Shown here piece after piece: positions 7,848-17,058 of a DNA stretch of 22,957 bases. Each line of letters starts with the position of its first letter. The first letter of the stretch is position 1. The stretch is from an uncultured Bacilli bacterium. GTDB lineage: Bacteria > Bacillota_I > Bacilli_A > RF39 > UBA660. The position numbers and the translations under genes are program-made. The notes below the pieces were generated by a model, which was not told the DNA's origin, did no database searches, and worked only from the letters and a program-made list of their open reading frames with translations. Location of the stretch: contig CALVJI010000012.1 of assembly GCA_944332105.1 (NCBI GenBank), positions 1-22,957 on the forward strand, in the 5' to 3' direction.

Positions 7848-8816
7848 ATGACAAAGAATATGCCGAAAGTTTCAGTAATTATTCCTGTCTACAATGCTGA
7901 AAGATATTTAGAAGAGTGCTTGGATTCGGTAGTTAATCAAACGTATTCAAATATTGAAATTATTTGTGTTAATGATGGCTCAACTGATAATTCTTCCAAA
8001 ATATTGAAAAACTATGCTAAAAAATATAAAAACATAAAAGTAATCGAACAAGAAAATAGAGGAGTAGTGCAGGCACGTATCGTAGGATATCGTATTGCGA
8101 CAGGAGATTATATTGGCTGGATGGATAATGATGATTTCATTGAACCAACGATGTACGAAGAACTAATGAAAAATGCTATTACTAAAAACTATGATGTAGT
8201 AAGTTGTAATTATAATTTTTATCCCAAGGAAGTTTCTAATAAAGAAAAATGGTTTAAAGAATATAAAGGTGTTGTAGATTGGGATTTTATCTCTAAGAAT
8301 ACTTTGCAATGGAATAAGATCGTAAAAAAAGAGTTGCTGGAAAAAATTGGTTTTGAAGATTTATATTTGTCTTTTGGTGAAGGATGTTATAGTTTGGTAT
8401 TAATTAATGCTAAGTCAATTGCTACTATAAATAAATGCCTATACAATTATCGAGTGGGACATAGTTCTTTAAGCACAAATTTTCATAATATTGATTGGTA
8501 TAAAGCTACTGCAATACGCGCTTTAAAAAAAGCAGAATATGTTCGTGAAAAAAAATATGCAGATCAGTGGCAAGATTTTTTTTATTATGTGTATTTGAGA
8601 TACGTTTTGATCTTGATGTTAGTTGGATCATTTAACAAGAATAAAATTATATATGATAGAGCTAAAAGTATTTTAAAAAAGGAGGATTTATTTTATTCGA
8701 AAAAATATGTTCATTATTTAAATAGTGATTTTTCTAAATTCAAGCTTTTAGTTTTAAAATATCTTTGTATGAATAGTTATAATTTGACTAGTATTATTAT
8801 AAAAGCAGTATTATAA
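7848..8816 (+). CDS. Glycosyltransferase family 2
   Basis: A GT-A fold transferase for repeat-unit assembly. The N-terminus carries KVSVIIPVYNAE (7-18) and VNDGSTDNS (41-49); the DxD equivalent is D93-N-D95 in WMDNDDF. The region usually reading ARNxG is ARIVG (76-80). The C-terminal half (200-322) has hydrophobic helices that may sit on the membrane. AAGGAAG lies 8 bases before the start. It resembles EpsJ/CpsI-type enzymes in general form only. Sugar specificity cannot be assigned. Confidence 0.88.
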   Translation: MTKNMPKVSVIIPVYNAERYLEECLDSVVNQTYSNIEIICVNDGSTDNSSKILKNYAKKYKNIKVIEQENRGVVQARIVGYRIATGDYIGWMDNDDFIEPTMYEELMKNAITKNYDVVSCNYNFYPKEVSNKEKWFKEYKGVVDWDFISKNTLQWNKIVKKELLEKIGFEDLYLSFGEGCYSLVLINAKSIATINKCLYNYRVGHSSLSTNFHNIDWYKATAIRALKKAEYVREKKYADQWQDFFYYVYLRYVLILMLVGSFNKNKIIYDRAKSILKKEDLFYSKKYVHYLNSDFSKFKLLVLKYLCMNSYNLTSIIIKAVL

Positions 8817-8879
8817 TCATTTAGGATATAAAATGAAAAATTGTAAAAATTAGTTGCTTGTATGGAAGGAAGAAATTTA

Positions 8880-9680
8880 ATGAAATGTGAAGTTTTAGTT
8901 TCAACAATGAATCAAGAAAAGAAAGATAAATTGATTCGAGATATGGATATTAATGATTGTATAATTATTAATCAAATAACAAAGAATATCAAATTTCAAA
9001 AAGATGATTTAAATTCTAATCAAAGGTTTTTATCTTTTAGAGAAAAGGGCTTAAGTAGAAGCAGAAATAAAGCAATTCAAAATAGTAGAGCAGATATTTG
9101 TATAATAGCAGATGATGACATGTATTATGAAAAAGAATATGAAAAAATTATTTTAAATGCATATAAGAAAATATCTGATGCAGACATTATTGCTTTTGAA
9201 GTTGCCAATGAGGCTAAACCCAATCGCGTAAAAAAAATAAAGAGTGGAAAAATAAGTTATTTACAATCTATGAGATTGTCTTCAGTTCAAATCACTTTTA
9301 AAAGAAAAAGTATCATTAATAATAAAATAACCTTAGATGAAGAATTTGGTACTGGATCAACATATTATTGGGGAGAAGAAAACATCTTTTTGTTCGATTG
9401 TTTGCGAAAAGGACTGAAACTATATTATTTTCCTAAAAAGATCGCTACTCTAAGAATAAGTGAATCTTCTTGGAACAAAGATAATACTCCAGAACACTAT
9501 CAAATACAAGGCGCAATTTATTATCGTATGTCAAAAAAAATGTATCCAATTTTAATTTTGCAATTTGTAATACGTAAAAGAAGTATATATAAAAAAGATA
9601 TGTCCATGTTTCAGGTTTTAAAAAATATGTTTACAGGCGCAAGAAAATATAAAAGCCGAAAAGCTAAAGGAAGTGTATAG
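8880..9680 (+). CDS. Glycosyltransferase, GT2-like (GT-A fold)
   Basis: A 266-residue enzyme of the capsule-locus GT2-like type. It contains LSFREKGLSRSRNKAI near 51-66, ADDDM at 77-81 as the metal-binding motif, and FGTGSTYYWGEENIFLFD, a stretch typical of this subgroup where the acidic residues would be catalytic. The usual VSVIIPxYN opening is replaced by CEVLVSTMN. I start at 8880, which GGAAGGAAG precedes by 7 bases; the in-frame ATG at 8862 lies at that site's left edge and is unlikely. A 63-base gap separates it from the previous gene, the first real gap inside the operon. Confidence 0.82.
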   Translation: MKCEVLVSTMNQEKKDKLIRDMDINDCIIINQITKNIKFQKDDLNSNQRFLSFREKGLSRSRNKAIQNSRADICIIADDDMYYEKEYEKIILNAYKKISDADIIAFEVANEAKPNRVKKIKSGKISYLQSMRLSSVQITFKRKSIINNKITLDEEFGTGSTYYWGEENIFLFDCLRKGLKLYYFPKKIATLRISESSWNKDNTPEHYQIQGAIYYRMSKKMYPILILQFVIRKRSIYKKDMSMFQVLKNMFTGARKYKSRKAKGSV

Positions 9681-9682
9681 GA

Positions 9683-10648
9683 ATGAAAAAAATATATTTT
9701 ATTGGCGATGTTAAAGGAAATACAGGACCAGCAATTGTTAATAAGTCGTATAGATTGTTTTTAGACAATGAAGTTTTCTTTTGCAATTCTAACAATAAGA
9801 TATATAGAGTTTTTCATTTGCTCATTCACTTGCTAATTATAGATGTGGTAATATTATCGGGTTTTTCAAAACTAAATTCTTATTTAATTACACTTTCAAA
9901 AAAATTAAATAAAAAAACCTTTTATTTGATGCATGGCTATATTTATGATGAATTAATGTTCAAAAAAGTTAACAATATAAAAGTTTTATTAGCGGAAAAT
10001 AGAATATTACAAAAATCGGATAAAATTATATGTGTATCAAGTTTTTTTTGCAATTATATGCAAAAAGAAAAAACGGAAATTAAGGATAAATTCATATATA
10101 TTAATAGTGGTATAGACACCAAAAAAATAGAAAATACGAATTACAAAAATAATTACTATACGATCATATCAGTTGGTGGTGGAAGAAGACAAAAAAATAA
10201 TTTAAAAGTATGTCAAGCCATTCAAGAATTAAAAGCTGGAAAGATAAGATATATTGTTATTGGAAATGAAGAACTTGATGGTGAAGAAATTAAAAAATAC
10301 ACTTTTGTTGAATATTTTGAGAGTTTGCCGCATGAAGAAGTTATAGAAAAAATGTGTCAATCTAACTTATACATACAAAATAGCTATTTTGAAACTTTTG
10401 GACTATCCATAGCAGAAGCGGTTAATTGCGGTTGTGATATTTTGATATCTCAAAATATAGGCATAAAAGATCTTTTTGAAAATATTGACAAAAATGATAT
10501 TATTTTTGATAATAATAATGTGTCTGAAATTAAACAAAAAATACTTTTAAAAATGAAAAGTTCAAAAGAAATAGTCTATGACAGCTCGGAATGTTCGTGG
10601 AAAAATAGAAGTGAAGAATTACTTAGAATTCTAAGGGGAGAGGATTAG
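9683..10648 (+). CDS. Glycosyltransferase family 4 (GT-B fold)
   Basis: A retaining glycosyltransferase for the repeat unit. The C-terminal donor-binding domain has ISVGGGRRQKN (162-172) and the intact E-x7-E motif, E237 and E245 in FETFGLSIAEAVNCG. The N-terminal domain is short and includes a hydrophobic segment near 45-60 that could bind the membrane; LMHGYIYDE and CVSSFFCNYM are usual GT4 landmarks. It begins 2 bases after the previous stop and ends 2 bases before the polymerase gene. Confidence 0.88.
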   Translation: MKKIYFIGDVKGNTGPAIVNKSYRLFLDNEVFFCNSNNKIYRVFHLLIHLLIIDVVILSGFSKLNSYLITLSKKLNKKTFYLMHGYIYDELMFKKVNNIKVLLAENRILQKSDKIICVSSFFCNYMQKEKTEIKDKFIYINSGIDTKKIENTNYKNNYYTIISVGGGRRQKNNLKVCQAIQELKAGKIRYIVIGNEELDGEEIKKYTFVEYFESLPHEEVIEKMCQSNLYIQNSYFETFGLSIAEAVNCGCDILISQNIGIKDLFENIDKNDIIFDNNNVSEIKQKILLKMKSSKEIVYDSSECSWKNRSEELLRILRGED

Positions 10649-10650
10649 AA

Positions 10651-11748
10651 ATGATACTAAAAAAAGAAAAAATCAATTCTATATTATTTTATCTATATTT
10701 TTGTTTATTTGCCGCATCAATTATTTCAAGATTTTTTTCTAATGTATATTCTAATTTTTCTGTCGAAATTACTTTTGGAGTGGTTTTATTATTGGCACTA
10801 AATAATAAGAGCGCTATTCTAAAGAATAGTAAAAACATTTTATTATTTATTGCTCTCTTAATTATTTCTTTATTTTCACTAATATTTACTCAAGGGGGAT
10901 TAGGAAGCTTTTTTAATCTATTTAATTTTATTTGTGGTGTTTTAATTTTTCAAAATATGCAAATTGATAAAAAGCAGTATAATTTTATTAAATATTTAAC
11001 AATAATATTATATATATATAATTTTGTTATGTCCTTTTCAATATGGGAAAAATATATATCAGGAAGCAATTATGGATTAAATCCAAATTCTGTAGGTATA
11101 TTTCTGTTTTTGTGTTTTGTCATATTAGCAACTTTTTTTAAATCTAAAAAATTAGTTTTCTTTCTTTTGATTACAAGCATAGTAGGCATTTATATGACGG
11201 AATGTAGATCAGCTTTAATAGCTATTATAGTCTATTTTATATTTAAAAATTTTCCAATTATTAATAATGTTATTGAAAAGAAATTAAGCATATTTTTAAA
11301 GTTGGTTACTATAATTGGTATTATTTTTCCTATTATATACGTCTTGTTATATAAGAATGGCATTGATTTTACTATCCCTCTTTTGCAAAAAGATTTATAT
11401 ACAGGCCGAGAATATTTATGGAATATAATGCTAAACGCACTTCATAGTGAGCCGTATGGTTATATTTTTGGGCTAGGAACTAATTATGTTACTCAAATTG
11501 GAATAATAAACAATTATCATAATTGGTATTTAGGAACATTTTATACTTTTGGAATTATCATTTTTTGCTTATATTTCATTTATCTAATATATAATATAAA
11601 TTTGTTAAAAAATTCAAATATTAAGTTTGCTTTTTTAGCGATTTTTGTTATAGGTTTTTTTGAAAACGTAGGATTATGGAATACAACTCAAATTTATATT
11701 TTTATCTTTTTCTTAATAGCTAATTATAAAAAGGAAGGTAATAGTTAA
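10651..11748 (+). CDS. wzy: O-antigen/capsule polymerase (Wzy-type)
   Basis: A 365-residue integral membrane protein with about ten predicted spans, expected to join repeat units on the outer face of the membrane. Recognisable Wzy/O-antigen ligase landmarks are GLNPNSVG at 142-149, TECRSA (183-188) with a conserved-type Arg, and a large external loop with TGREYLW (251-257) and HNWYLG (290-295). Wzy proteins share little sequence, so the call rests on topology, these motifs and the presence of Wzx and Wzz partners. This is the most AT-rich gene seen: one 60-base line at 10981 has 6 G or C by hand count. Confidence 0.85.
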   Translation: MILKKEKINSILFYLYFCLFAASIISRFFSNVYSNFSVEITFGVVLLLALNNKSAILKNSKNILLFIALLIISLFSLIFTQGGLGSFFNLFNFICGVLIFQNMQIDKKQYNFIKYLTIILYIYNFVMSFSIWEKYISGSNYGLNPNSVGIFLFLCFVILATFFKSKKLVFFLLITSIVGIYMTECRSALIAIIVYFIFKNFPIINNVIEKKLSIFLKLVTIIGIIFPIIYVLLYKNGIDFTIPLLQKDLYTGREYLWNIMLNALHSEPYGYIFGLGTNYVTQIGIINNYHNWYLGTFYTFGIIIFCLYFIYLIYNINLLKNSNIKFAFLAIFVIGFFENVGLWNTTQIYIFIFFLIANYKKEGNS

Positions 11749-12320
11749 TGAATCAATATATTAAAAGTGATTTATATAGATATTATGGAAAATGTGATGC
11801 CATCACATTTTGCAAAGCTTATGTAAAAAATAAAGCTTTTAGATTTCAATGTGCATATAGATTATGTAATAGCAAAAGAGTGGAAAAAGTAATTGGAAAA
11901 ATACTATGGGGGATAAATCAAACAAAAAAGCAAATCCAAATCCCTGTAAACACAAAAATAGGATATGGTCTGTATATAGGACATGGCGGACCGCTCGTAA
12001 TTAATAGTTCGGCCATTATTGGGGATAATTGCAATTTGTCACAATTTGTGACAATTGGGAGCAATGATGGTAAAGCTGCGACAATTGGAAACAATGTCTA
12101 TATTGGACCTAGTGTATGTATTGTGGAAAATGTTAAGATAGGTGATAATGTGACTATAGGTGCAGGTAGTGTTGTAACAAAAAATATTCCGGATAATGCT
12201 ACTGCTGCTGGAAACTATGCAAAAGTTATTAATTTTAACCACAAAGGAAAATATATTCATAATAAGTGGAATAGGAAAAATAACAAAGAAGCTTTTCTTA
12301 AACATAAAAATAATATTTAA
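11748..12320 (+). CDS. Left-handed beta-helix acyltransferase (serine O-acetyltransferase-like)
   Basis: A hexapeptide-repeat acetyltransferase, probably placing O-acetyl groups on a sugar of the polymer. Repeats such as IGYGLYIGHGG, IIGDNCNL, TIGNNVYIG, KIGDNVTIGAGSVV run from about 66 to 150 and end with the usual VVTKNIPDNATAAGN. The catalytic His lies in IGHGG. The short N-terminal part (SDLYRYYG) resembles the CysE-like serine acetyltransferases often found in capsule loci, so cysteine synthesis cannot be fully excluded, but the setting favours polymer modification. The start overlaps the polymerase stop by one base (TAATG). Confidence 0.85.
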   Translation: MNQYIKSDLYRYYGKCDAITFCKAYVKNKAFRFQCAYRLCNSKRVEKVIGKILWGINQTKKQIQIPVNTKIGYGLYIGHGGPLVINSSAIIGDNCNLSQFVTIGSNDGKAATIGNNVYIGPSVCIVENVKIGDNVTIGAGSVVTKNIPDNATAAGNYAKVINFNHKGKYIHNKWNRKNNKEAFLKHKNNI

Positions 12321-12444
12321 TAATACAAAAGTATATGATATGATTTTTTGAGAAATGTGGTAATATAATTTTTATTACGTTTAATTTGTTCGGAATATTC
12401 TACTTTCTCAAGAAATATTTCAATGTTAGTAATGAGGTGTAAAT
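12321..12444 (+). promoter_or_regulatory. Intergenic leader with a possible internal promoter
   Basis: This 124-base gap contains a consensus TATAAT at 12364-12369, but the matching -35 position (about 12341-12346) is poor. TTGAGAAA (12348-12355) and TTTCTCAA (12404-12411) form an 8-bp inverted repeat spaced 48 bases apart. No open frame with a ribosome binding site is visible. It may be an internal promoter or a join between gene blocks. Confidence 0.3.
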
Positions 12445-13368
12445 ATGACTAGTCCTTTAGTATCTGTTATCATAACTACATACAGAAGAAGTCAATTGCT
12501 TGAAAGAGCTGTTGAAAGTGTTATGCGACAAACTTATCATAATTTAGAAATTATAGTTGTGGATGATAATAGTCAGTTTCCAATAGAACGTGAAAGTAGT
12601 AGAAAATGTCAAAAGAAATTCAAAAAAATTAAATTAATTGAAAATCCAACCAATTTGGGTGGTTCTTTATCACGAAATGTTGGAATTGAACAAGCCACTG
12701 GAGAGTTAATTTCTTTTTTGGACGACGACGATGAATATCTTTCTGATAGAATTGAAAAAATGGTGAAATTATATATAAAAAAGAAAGATTCAAATATTGG
12801 TTTGATTTACTGCAATTGCTACGCTGTGGATACTTCTGGGAAAATTATTGGTGGTTATGACAATAACCTGAATGGTAATCCGTTGTATGAACAAATGTTG
12901 AATTGCATTGCTGCCACATCTATGTGGTTAGCACCAAAAGATGTACTAAAAAAAGTAGGAATGTTTGAATTGGCTACTAATAAGCAAGATTCAATCTTAT
13001 TATTGAAAATATTAGTTAATGGTTATAATATATTTTCTGTCAATGAGCGATTAGTGTTATATCATTTACATGATGGTTCTGGTATAAGTGGTATTAAAGC
13101 AACCAACATAAAAGGATGGTTACTTTATCGCGAATGGTGCAGAAAATATTATGACAAAATCACAAAAAAACAAGTCAAAAAGGTTGAATCTAACTTTAGT
13201 TACAATCTAATCACATTATATGTTATCAATAATATGATGCAAAAGGCAAAGGAAGAGTTAAGAATTATGTTTAAAAATAATTTTTTTTCTAAACTTACTT
13301 TTAAAAGCATTTTAAAGTGTTTTTTTTCAAAATTATATTTGATTAGACTGAATCGAATTAATCAGTGA
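12445..13368 (+). CDS. Glycosyltransferase family 2
   Basis: A GT-A fold transferase for repeat-unit assembly, 307 residues. LVSVIITTYRR (5-15), VVDDNS (38-43), NLGGSLSRNVGIEQATGE (70-87) and the acidic DDD motif (93-95) in FLDDDDEYL place it clearly in GT2. The C-terminal part is basic and amphipathic, a likely membrane contact. GAGGTG precedes the start. It is the first gene after the 124-base intergenic leader and may head a second transcript with the flippase and the second TupA-like gene. Confidence 0.9.
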   Translation: MTSPLVSVIITTYRRSQLLERAVESVMRQTYHNLEIIVVDDNSQFPIERESSRKCQKKFKKIKLIENPTNLGGSLSRNVGIEQATGELISFLDDDDEYLSDRIEKMVKLYIKKKDSNIGLIYCNCYAVDTSGKIIGGYDNNLNGNPLYEQMLNCIAATSMWLAPKDVLKKVGMFELATNKQDSILLLKILVNGYNIFSVNERLVLYHLHDGSGISGIKATNIKGWLLYREWCRKYYDKITKKQVKKVESNFSYNLITLYVINNMMQKAKEELRIMFKNNFFSKLTFKSILKCFFSKLYLIRLNRINQ

Positions 13369-13381
13369 GAGAAGTGAAAAA

Positions 13382-14824
13382 ATGAATAAGAGTTTAAAGA
13401 AAAATTTTATATATAATATTATTTATCAGTTGCTTACCATAATTATGCCGTTAATTACTACGCCGTATATTGCTCGGGTAATTGGACCGACTGGTAGTGG
13501 CACATATTCTTATACGTATTCTATTATTAGTTATTTTGTATTATTTGCAATGCTAGGTATAAATAATTATGGTAATAGACTTATTGCTAAAATAAGAAAC
13601 GATAAAATTAAGTTGTCTAAAGAATTTTCTTCACTGTTTTACATACATATTTTAATATCTCTCATAGTTTTAATAGGATATGCGTTTTATGTCTTTATTT
13701 GGGGAAGGGAGTATTTATTAGTATTTCTAATTCAATCTCTTTATATGTTATCGGCAATGATTGATATAAATTGGCTGTTTTTTGGTTTAGAAGAATTTAA
13801 AGTAACCGTTACTAGAAATATAATTATACGATTACTATTAACAATTGGTATTTTTATATTTGTTCGTGCTCCTAATGACCTTTTATTATATATATTGATT
13901 TTAGCTATATCTAATTTACTATCCAATTTAATTCTATTGTTTTTTTTAAAAAAAAATGATATTAAATTGGTAAAAGTTAAATTAGAAGATATGAAAAAAC
14001 ATTTAAAACCACTTATTATTTTATTTATTCCAGTTATATCTGTAAGTATATATAAATTAATGGATAAAATTATGCTGGGACAAATAGTAAATGTTACTGA
14101 AGTTGGATATTATGAATACGCAGAAAGAATAATTAATCTTCCGATATCACTAATTACTGCCTTAGGAACAGTTATGCTACCAAGAATGTCAAACCTAGTG
14201 TCTACTAAAAATATAAGGGAATTAAAGACATATATTCATAAATCAATGCAATTTGTTATGTTTATATCAATTCCATTGTCTGTAGGCATCATATTAGTTT
14301 CCAAAATTTTTGTACCTCTTTTTTTAGGCAATAGTTATTATAAAACTATTATATTAACTCAAATTATAGCACTGACAGTTCCTGTCATTTCTTGGGCTAA
14401 CGTTATACGAACACAATATCTTCTTCCTACTGAAAAAGATAAAGAATTTACTTGTTCTATTATAGGCGGCGCAATAATTAATTTTATATTAAACTCTATT
14501 TTAATTCCTATTTATGGCGCAGTTGGTGCTGCGATTGCGACAGTGTGTGCTGAAGTTTGTGTGATGATATATCAGACTATTATAGTAAGAAAAGAATTAG
14601 CGATAAAAGAATATTTTTGTAAGACATTTTCTTTTTTTATCAAAACAATTATTATGGGAATTATAGTTTATTTTATAGGCTATTTGCCATGTTCATCATT
14701 AATTATATGCGTCATGCAGGTTATAGTAGGTGTATTAATTTATTTTGCTATGAACTTTTCATACATAGCCACATTTATTCCTGTAAGAAAAACTACAAAA
14801 GTTAGAAAGGAGAAGAGACAATGA
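13382..14824 (+). CDS. wzx: Repeat-unit flippase (Wzx, polysaccharide transport family)
   Basis: An integral membrane protein of 480 residues with 12-14 predicted spans, which would flip the undecaprenyl-linked repeat unit across the membrane. The N-terminus has the typical NFIYNIIYQLLTIIMPLITTPYIARVIG layout (here split over residues 9-36), then GTYSYTYS and GINNYGNR. The middle carries the KLMDKIMLG and EVGYYEYAERI stretches found in Wzx of Gram-positive capsule loci. It overlaps the second TupA-like gene by 4 bases. Confidence 0.93.
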   Translation: MNKSLKKNFIYNIIYQLLTIIMPLITTPYIARVIGPTGSGTYSYTYSIISYFVLFAMLGINNYGNRLIAKIRNDKIKLSKEFSSLFYIHILISLIVLIGYAFYVFIWGREYLLVFLIQSLYMLSAMIDINWLFFGLEEFKVTVTRNIIIRLLLTIGIFIFVRAPNDLLLYILILAISNLLSNLILLFFLKKNDIKLVKVKLEDMKKHLKPLIILFIPVISVSIYKLMDKIMLGQIVNVTEVGYYEYAERIINLPISLITALGTVMLPRMSNLVSTKNIRELKTYIHKSMQFVMFISIPLSVGIILVSKIFVPLFLGNSYYKTIILTQIIALTVPVISWANVIRTQYLLPTEKDKEFTCSIIGGAIINFILNSILIPIYGAVGAAIATVCAEVCVMIYQTIIVRKELAIKEYFCKTFSFFIKTIIMGIIVYFIGYLPCSSLIICVMQVIVGVLIYFAMNFSYIATFIPVRKTTKVRKEKRQ

Positions 14825-15720
14825 TAAAATTGAATAAAAAAACTATCGAATATGCCATAAAAAAAAGAATATATCGAAATGATGATAAAAAATACATTAT
14901 GAATGAGTTTAAATACGTAATGGGATATTCATTAAATTTAGAAAATCCTATTACTTTTAATGAAAAAATCAACTGGGTCAAAATTAATTACTACAATCCA
15001 TTATACGAAAAATGCAGTGACAAGATTTTAGTTCGGGATTACATAAAGGAAAAGGGATATGAAAATATATTACCTAAATTGTATAAGATCTATCAAAATG
15101 TTGATGAAATTAATATTGAAGAATTGCCTAAAAAATTTGTTATTAAAACCACCCATTCTTCTGGTGGAGTAGTAGTAGTTCAAAATAAGAATAAAATTGA
15201 CTTAAACCAAATGAAAAGTGTGTTAGAAGATAGCTTAAAAACAAATTTGTATGAAAAAGGAAAAGAATGGCAATATAAAAATTTAAAACCACAGATAATA
15301 GTTGAAGAATTAATAGAAACTAAAGAGAAAGAATTGAATGATTATAAATTGTTTTGTTTTGATGGAAAAGTTAAATACATCTATGTAGCTCATGGAATTG
15401 CATCTGGTGCTTCAGACTATTGTATTGATTTTTATGATGCTGAGTGGAACTACATCAAGGTTTCAAGAGAAGGACACAAAAACTATGGTCCAATTAAAAA
15501 GCCCGAAAAACTAGAAGAAATGATAAAAATTGCTGAAGATTTATCGAAGGAATTTGCGCATGTGAGAGTAGATTTATACTTTGAAAATAATAAGATTTAT
15601 TTTGGGGAATTGACATTTACGACCTGTAATGGATTCGGTAAATTTCATCCAAAAGAATTTGACTATGAATTGGGAAAATTTTTTGATTTAAATAAGTTAA
15701 AGGTCACAAATCAAAAATGA
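14821..15720 (+). CDS. TupA-like ATP-grasp ligase (copy 2)
   Basis: A second member of the TupA-like ATP-grasp family, 299 residues and clearly diverged from the copy at 6961. Shared features: NPITFNEK (42-49), KCSDK (64-68), IKTTHSSGG (108-116) where copy 1 has LKCTHG, then KPQIIVEEL, DYKLFCFDG, and RVDLY with GELTFTTCNG near the C-terminus. It is probably an amide-forming enzyme acting on the polymer or its precursor, perhaps with another amino acid or site than copy 1; substrates are unknown. It overlaps the flippase gene by 4 bases. A weak terminator overlaps its stop codon, so it may end the glycan-specific block. Confidence 0.8.
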   Translation: MIKLNKKTIEYAIKKRIYRNDDKKYIMNEFKYVMGYSLNLENPITFNEKINWVKINYYNPLYEKCSDKILVRDYIKEKGYENILPKLYKIYQNVDEINIEELPKKFVIKTTHSSGGVVVVQNKNKIDLNQMKSVLEDSLKTNLYEKGKEWQYKNLKPQIIVEELIETKEKELNDYKLFCFDGKVKYIYVAHGIASGASDYCIDFYDAEWNYIKVSREGHKNYGPIKKPEKLEEMIKIAEDLSKEFAHVRVDLYFENNKIYFGELTFTTCNGFGKFHPKEFDYELGKFFDLNKLKVTNQK

Positions 15721-15730
15721 TTGTTTTTTT
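15709..15730 (+). terminator. Possible intrinsic terminator after the second TupA-like gene
   Basis: A 5-bp stem (AATCA at 15709-15713, TGATT at 15718-15722) with an AAAA loop is followed by G and seven T. The stop codon TGA forms part of the right arm. The stem is short, so some readthrough into the UDP-glucose dehydrogenase gene is likely. Confidence 0.35.
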
Positions 15731-15732
15731 AA

Positions 15733-15861
15733 AGAGTTTATATAGGATTAAATGTAACTGTTACCCAGGATATACTAGATAATAGTACAACTGCCTTAAG
15801 TAAATCGAATGTTATGCAGTATGACAAATCTTGGGATAACGAAAAAGAAAGGAAAGTAAAC
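15733..15861 (+). other. Open but startless frame upstream of UDP-glucose dehydrogenase; possible gene remnant
   Basis: The 141 bases between the second TupA-like gene and the dehydrogenase start contain a stop-free frame, in phase with the dehydrogenase, from just after a TAA at 15730-15732. It reads like protein (for example [16 protein letters not shown]) but has no start codon except an unsupported ATG at 15814. It may be the tail of a displaced gene at a recombination junction, or chance. No clear promoter was found in it. Confidence 0.25.
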
Positions 15862-17025
15862 ATGAAAATAGCAGTAGCAGGAACCGGATATGTAGGCTTA
15901 TCATTAGCCACATTACTAAGCCAAAAATATGAAGTAATGGCTCTAGATATTGTTCCTGAAAAAGTAGAAAAGATAAATAAGAGAATCAGTCCTATCGAGG
16001 ATGAGTATATCGAGAAATTTTTTAAAGAAAAAGAATTGAATTTAAAAGCTACATTAGATTATCAAGAAGCATTTAAAGATGCAAAGTATATTATTATTAG
16101 TACACCAACAAATTACGATGAAGAAAAAAACTTCTTTGATACGTCATCCGTTGAAGATATTATAAAAAAAGTAAAAGAATTAAATCTTGATACAACTATG
16201 GTAATAAAATCAACGATTCCAGTAGGATTTATTGAGAATGTAAAAAAGAAATATGAAATCGATAATATTTTCTTTTCTCCAGAATTTTTAAGAGAAGGAA
16301 AAGCCTTATATGATAATCTATACCCATCAAGAATTATTGTAGGAGAGAAAAGTGAAAGGGCAGAAGAATTTGCGAATATCCTAAAGGGATGCGCCTTAAA
16401 AGAAGATGTACCAGTTTTATACATGAATAACACAGAAGCAGAAGCCGTAAAACTATTTGCAAATACTTATTTAGCTTTACGAGTTTCCTATTTTAATGAA
16501 TTAGATACCTATGCTGAATTAAAAGGATTAAATACAAAAGATATTATTGAAGGAGTATGTTTAGATCCGAGAATTGGAACCCATTACAACAATCCATCAT
16601 TTGGTTATGGAGGTTATTGTTTGCCAAAAGACACTAAACAACTAAGAGCCAATTATAAAGATGTTCCAGAAAATCTTATAAGTGCCATAGTAGAATCCAA
16701 TCGAACAAGAAAAGAACATATCGCGCATCAAATAGTAAAAAGAAATCCAAAAATAGTAGGCATCTATCGTTTAACAATGAAAAGTGGATCAGATAATTTT
16801 CGGGCGAGTGCCATTCAAGATGTAATCAAAAATTTAGAAGGTAAAACAGAAATTATCATATATGAACCAACCGCCAAAGAAGAAACCTTCTTAAATAATA
16901 GAATCATAAAAGATTTAGAAGAATTTAAAAATAAATCAGATGTCATCGTTGCTAATCGTTTAGATGAAAACTTAAAAGATGTGAAAGAAAAAGTTTACAC
17001 AAGAGACTTATTTAGTAGAGATTAA
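15862..17025 (+). CDS. ugd: UDP-glucose 6-dehydrogenase
   Basis: Oxidises UDP-glucose to UDP-glucuronic acid with two NAD+. The Rossmann motif GTGYVG is at 7-12, KSTIPVG at 116-122, [10 protein letters not shown] at 139-148, and the catalytic Cys253 lies in [10 protein letters not shown]. At 387 residues it is the shorter HasB/Cap3A-like form. I start at 15862, where AAAGGAAAG (15848-15856) is well placed; the in-frame ATG at 15814 has no such site. It is the only nucleotide-sugar gene in the locus, so glucuronic acid is the one unusual precursor predicted. In B. subtilis the equivalent enzymes YwqF and TuaD are activated by the BY-kinase; a matching kinase is encoded at 4120. Confidence 0.94.
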   Translation: MKIAVAGTGYVGLSLATLLSQKYEVMALDIVPEKVEKINKRISPIEDEYIEKFFKEKELNLKATLDYQEAFKDAKYIIISTPTNYDEEKNFFDTSSVEDIIKKVKELNLDTTMVIKSTIPVGFIENVKKKYEIDNIFFSPEFLREGKALYDNLYPSRIIVGEKSERAEEFANILKGCALKEDVPVLYMNNTEAEAVKLFANTYLALRVSYFNELDTYAELKGLNTKDIIEGVCLDPRIGTHYNNPSFGYGGYCLPKDTKQLRANYKDVPENLISAIVESNRTRKEHIAHQIVKRNPKIVGIYRLTMKSGSDNFRASAIQDVIKNLEGKTEIIIYEPTAKEETFLNNRIIKDLEEFKNKSDVIVANRLDENLKDVKEKVYTRDLFSRD

Positions 17026-17058
17026 TATTAATTTTGAACATAGTAGGGGGCGTTTTAA

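Noticed and set aside
8833..8853. Six-codon frame (MKNCKN) in the gap before the third GT2-like gene, with AGGA upstream
   Set aside because: Too short to separate from chance, and no attenuator structure follows it.
12348..12411. Inverted repeat TTGAGAAA/TTTCTCAA as a riboswitch or attenuator
   Set aside because: Only 8 bp with a 48-base loop and no further pairing, so it is kept only as a note in the intergenic region.
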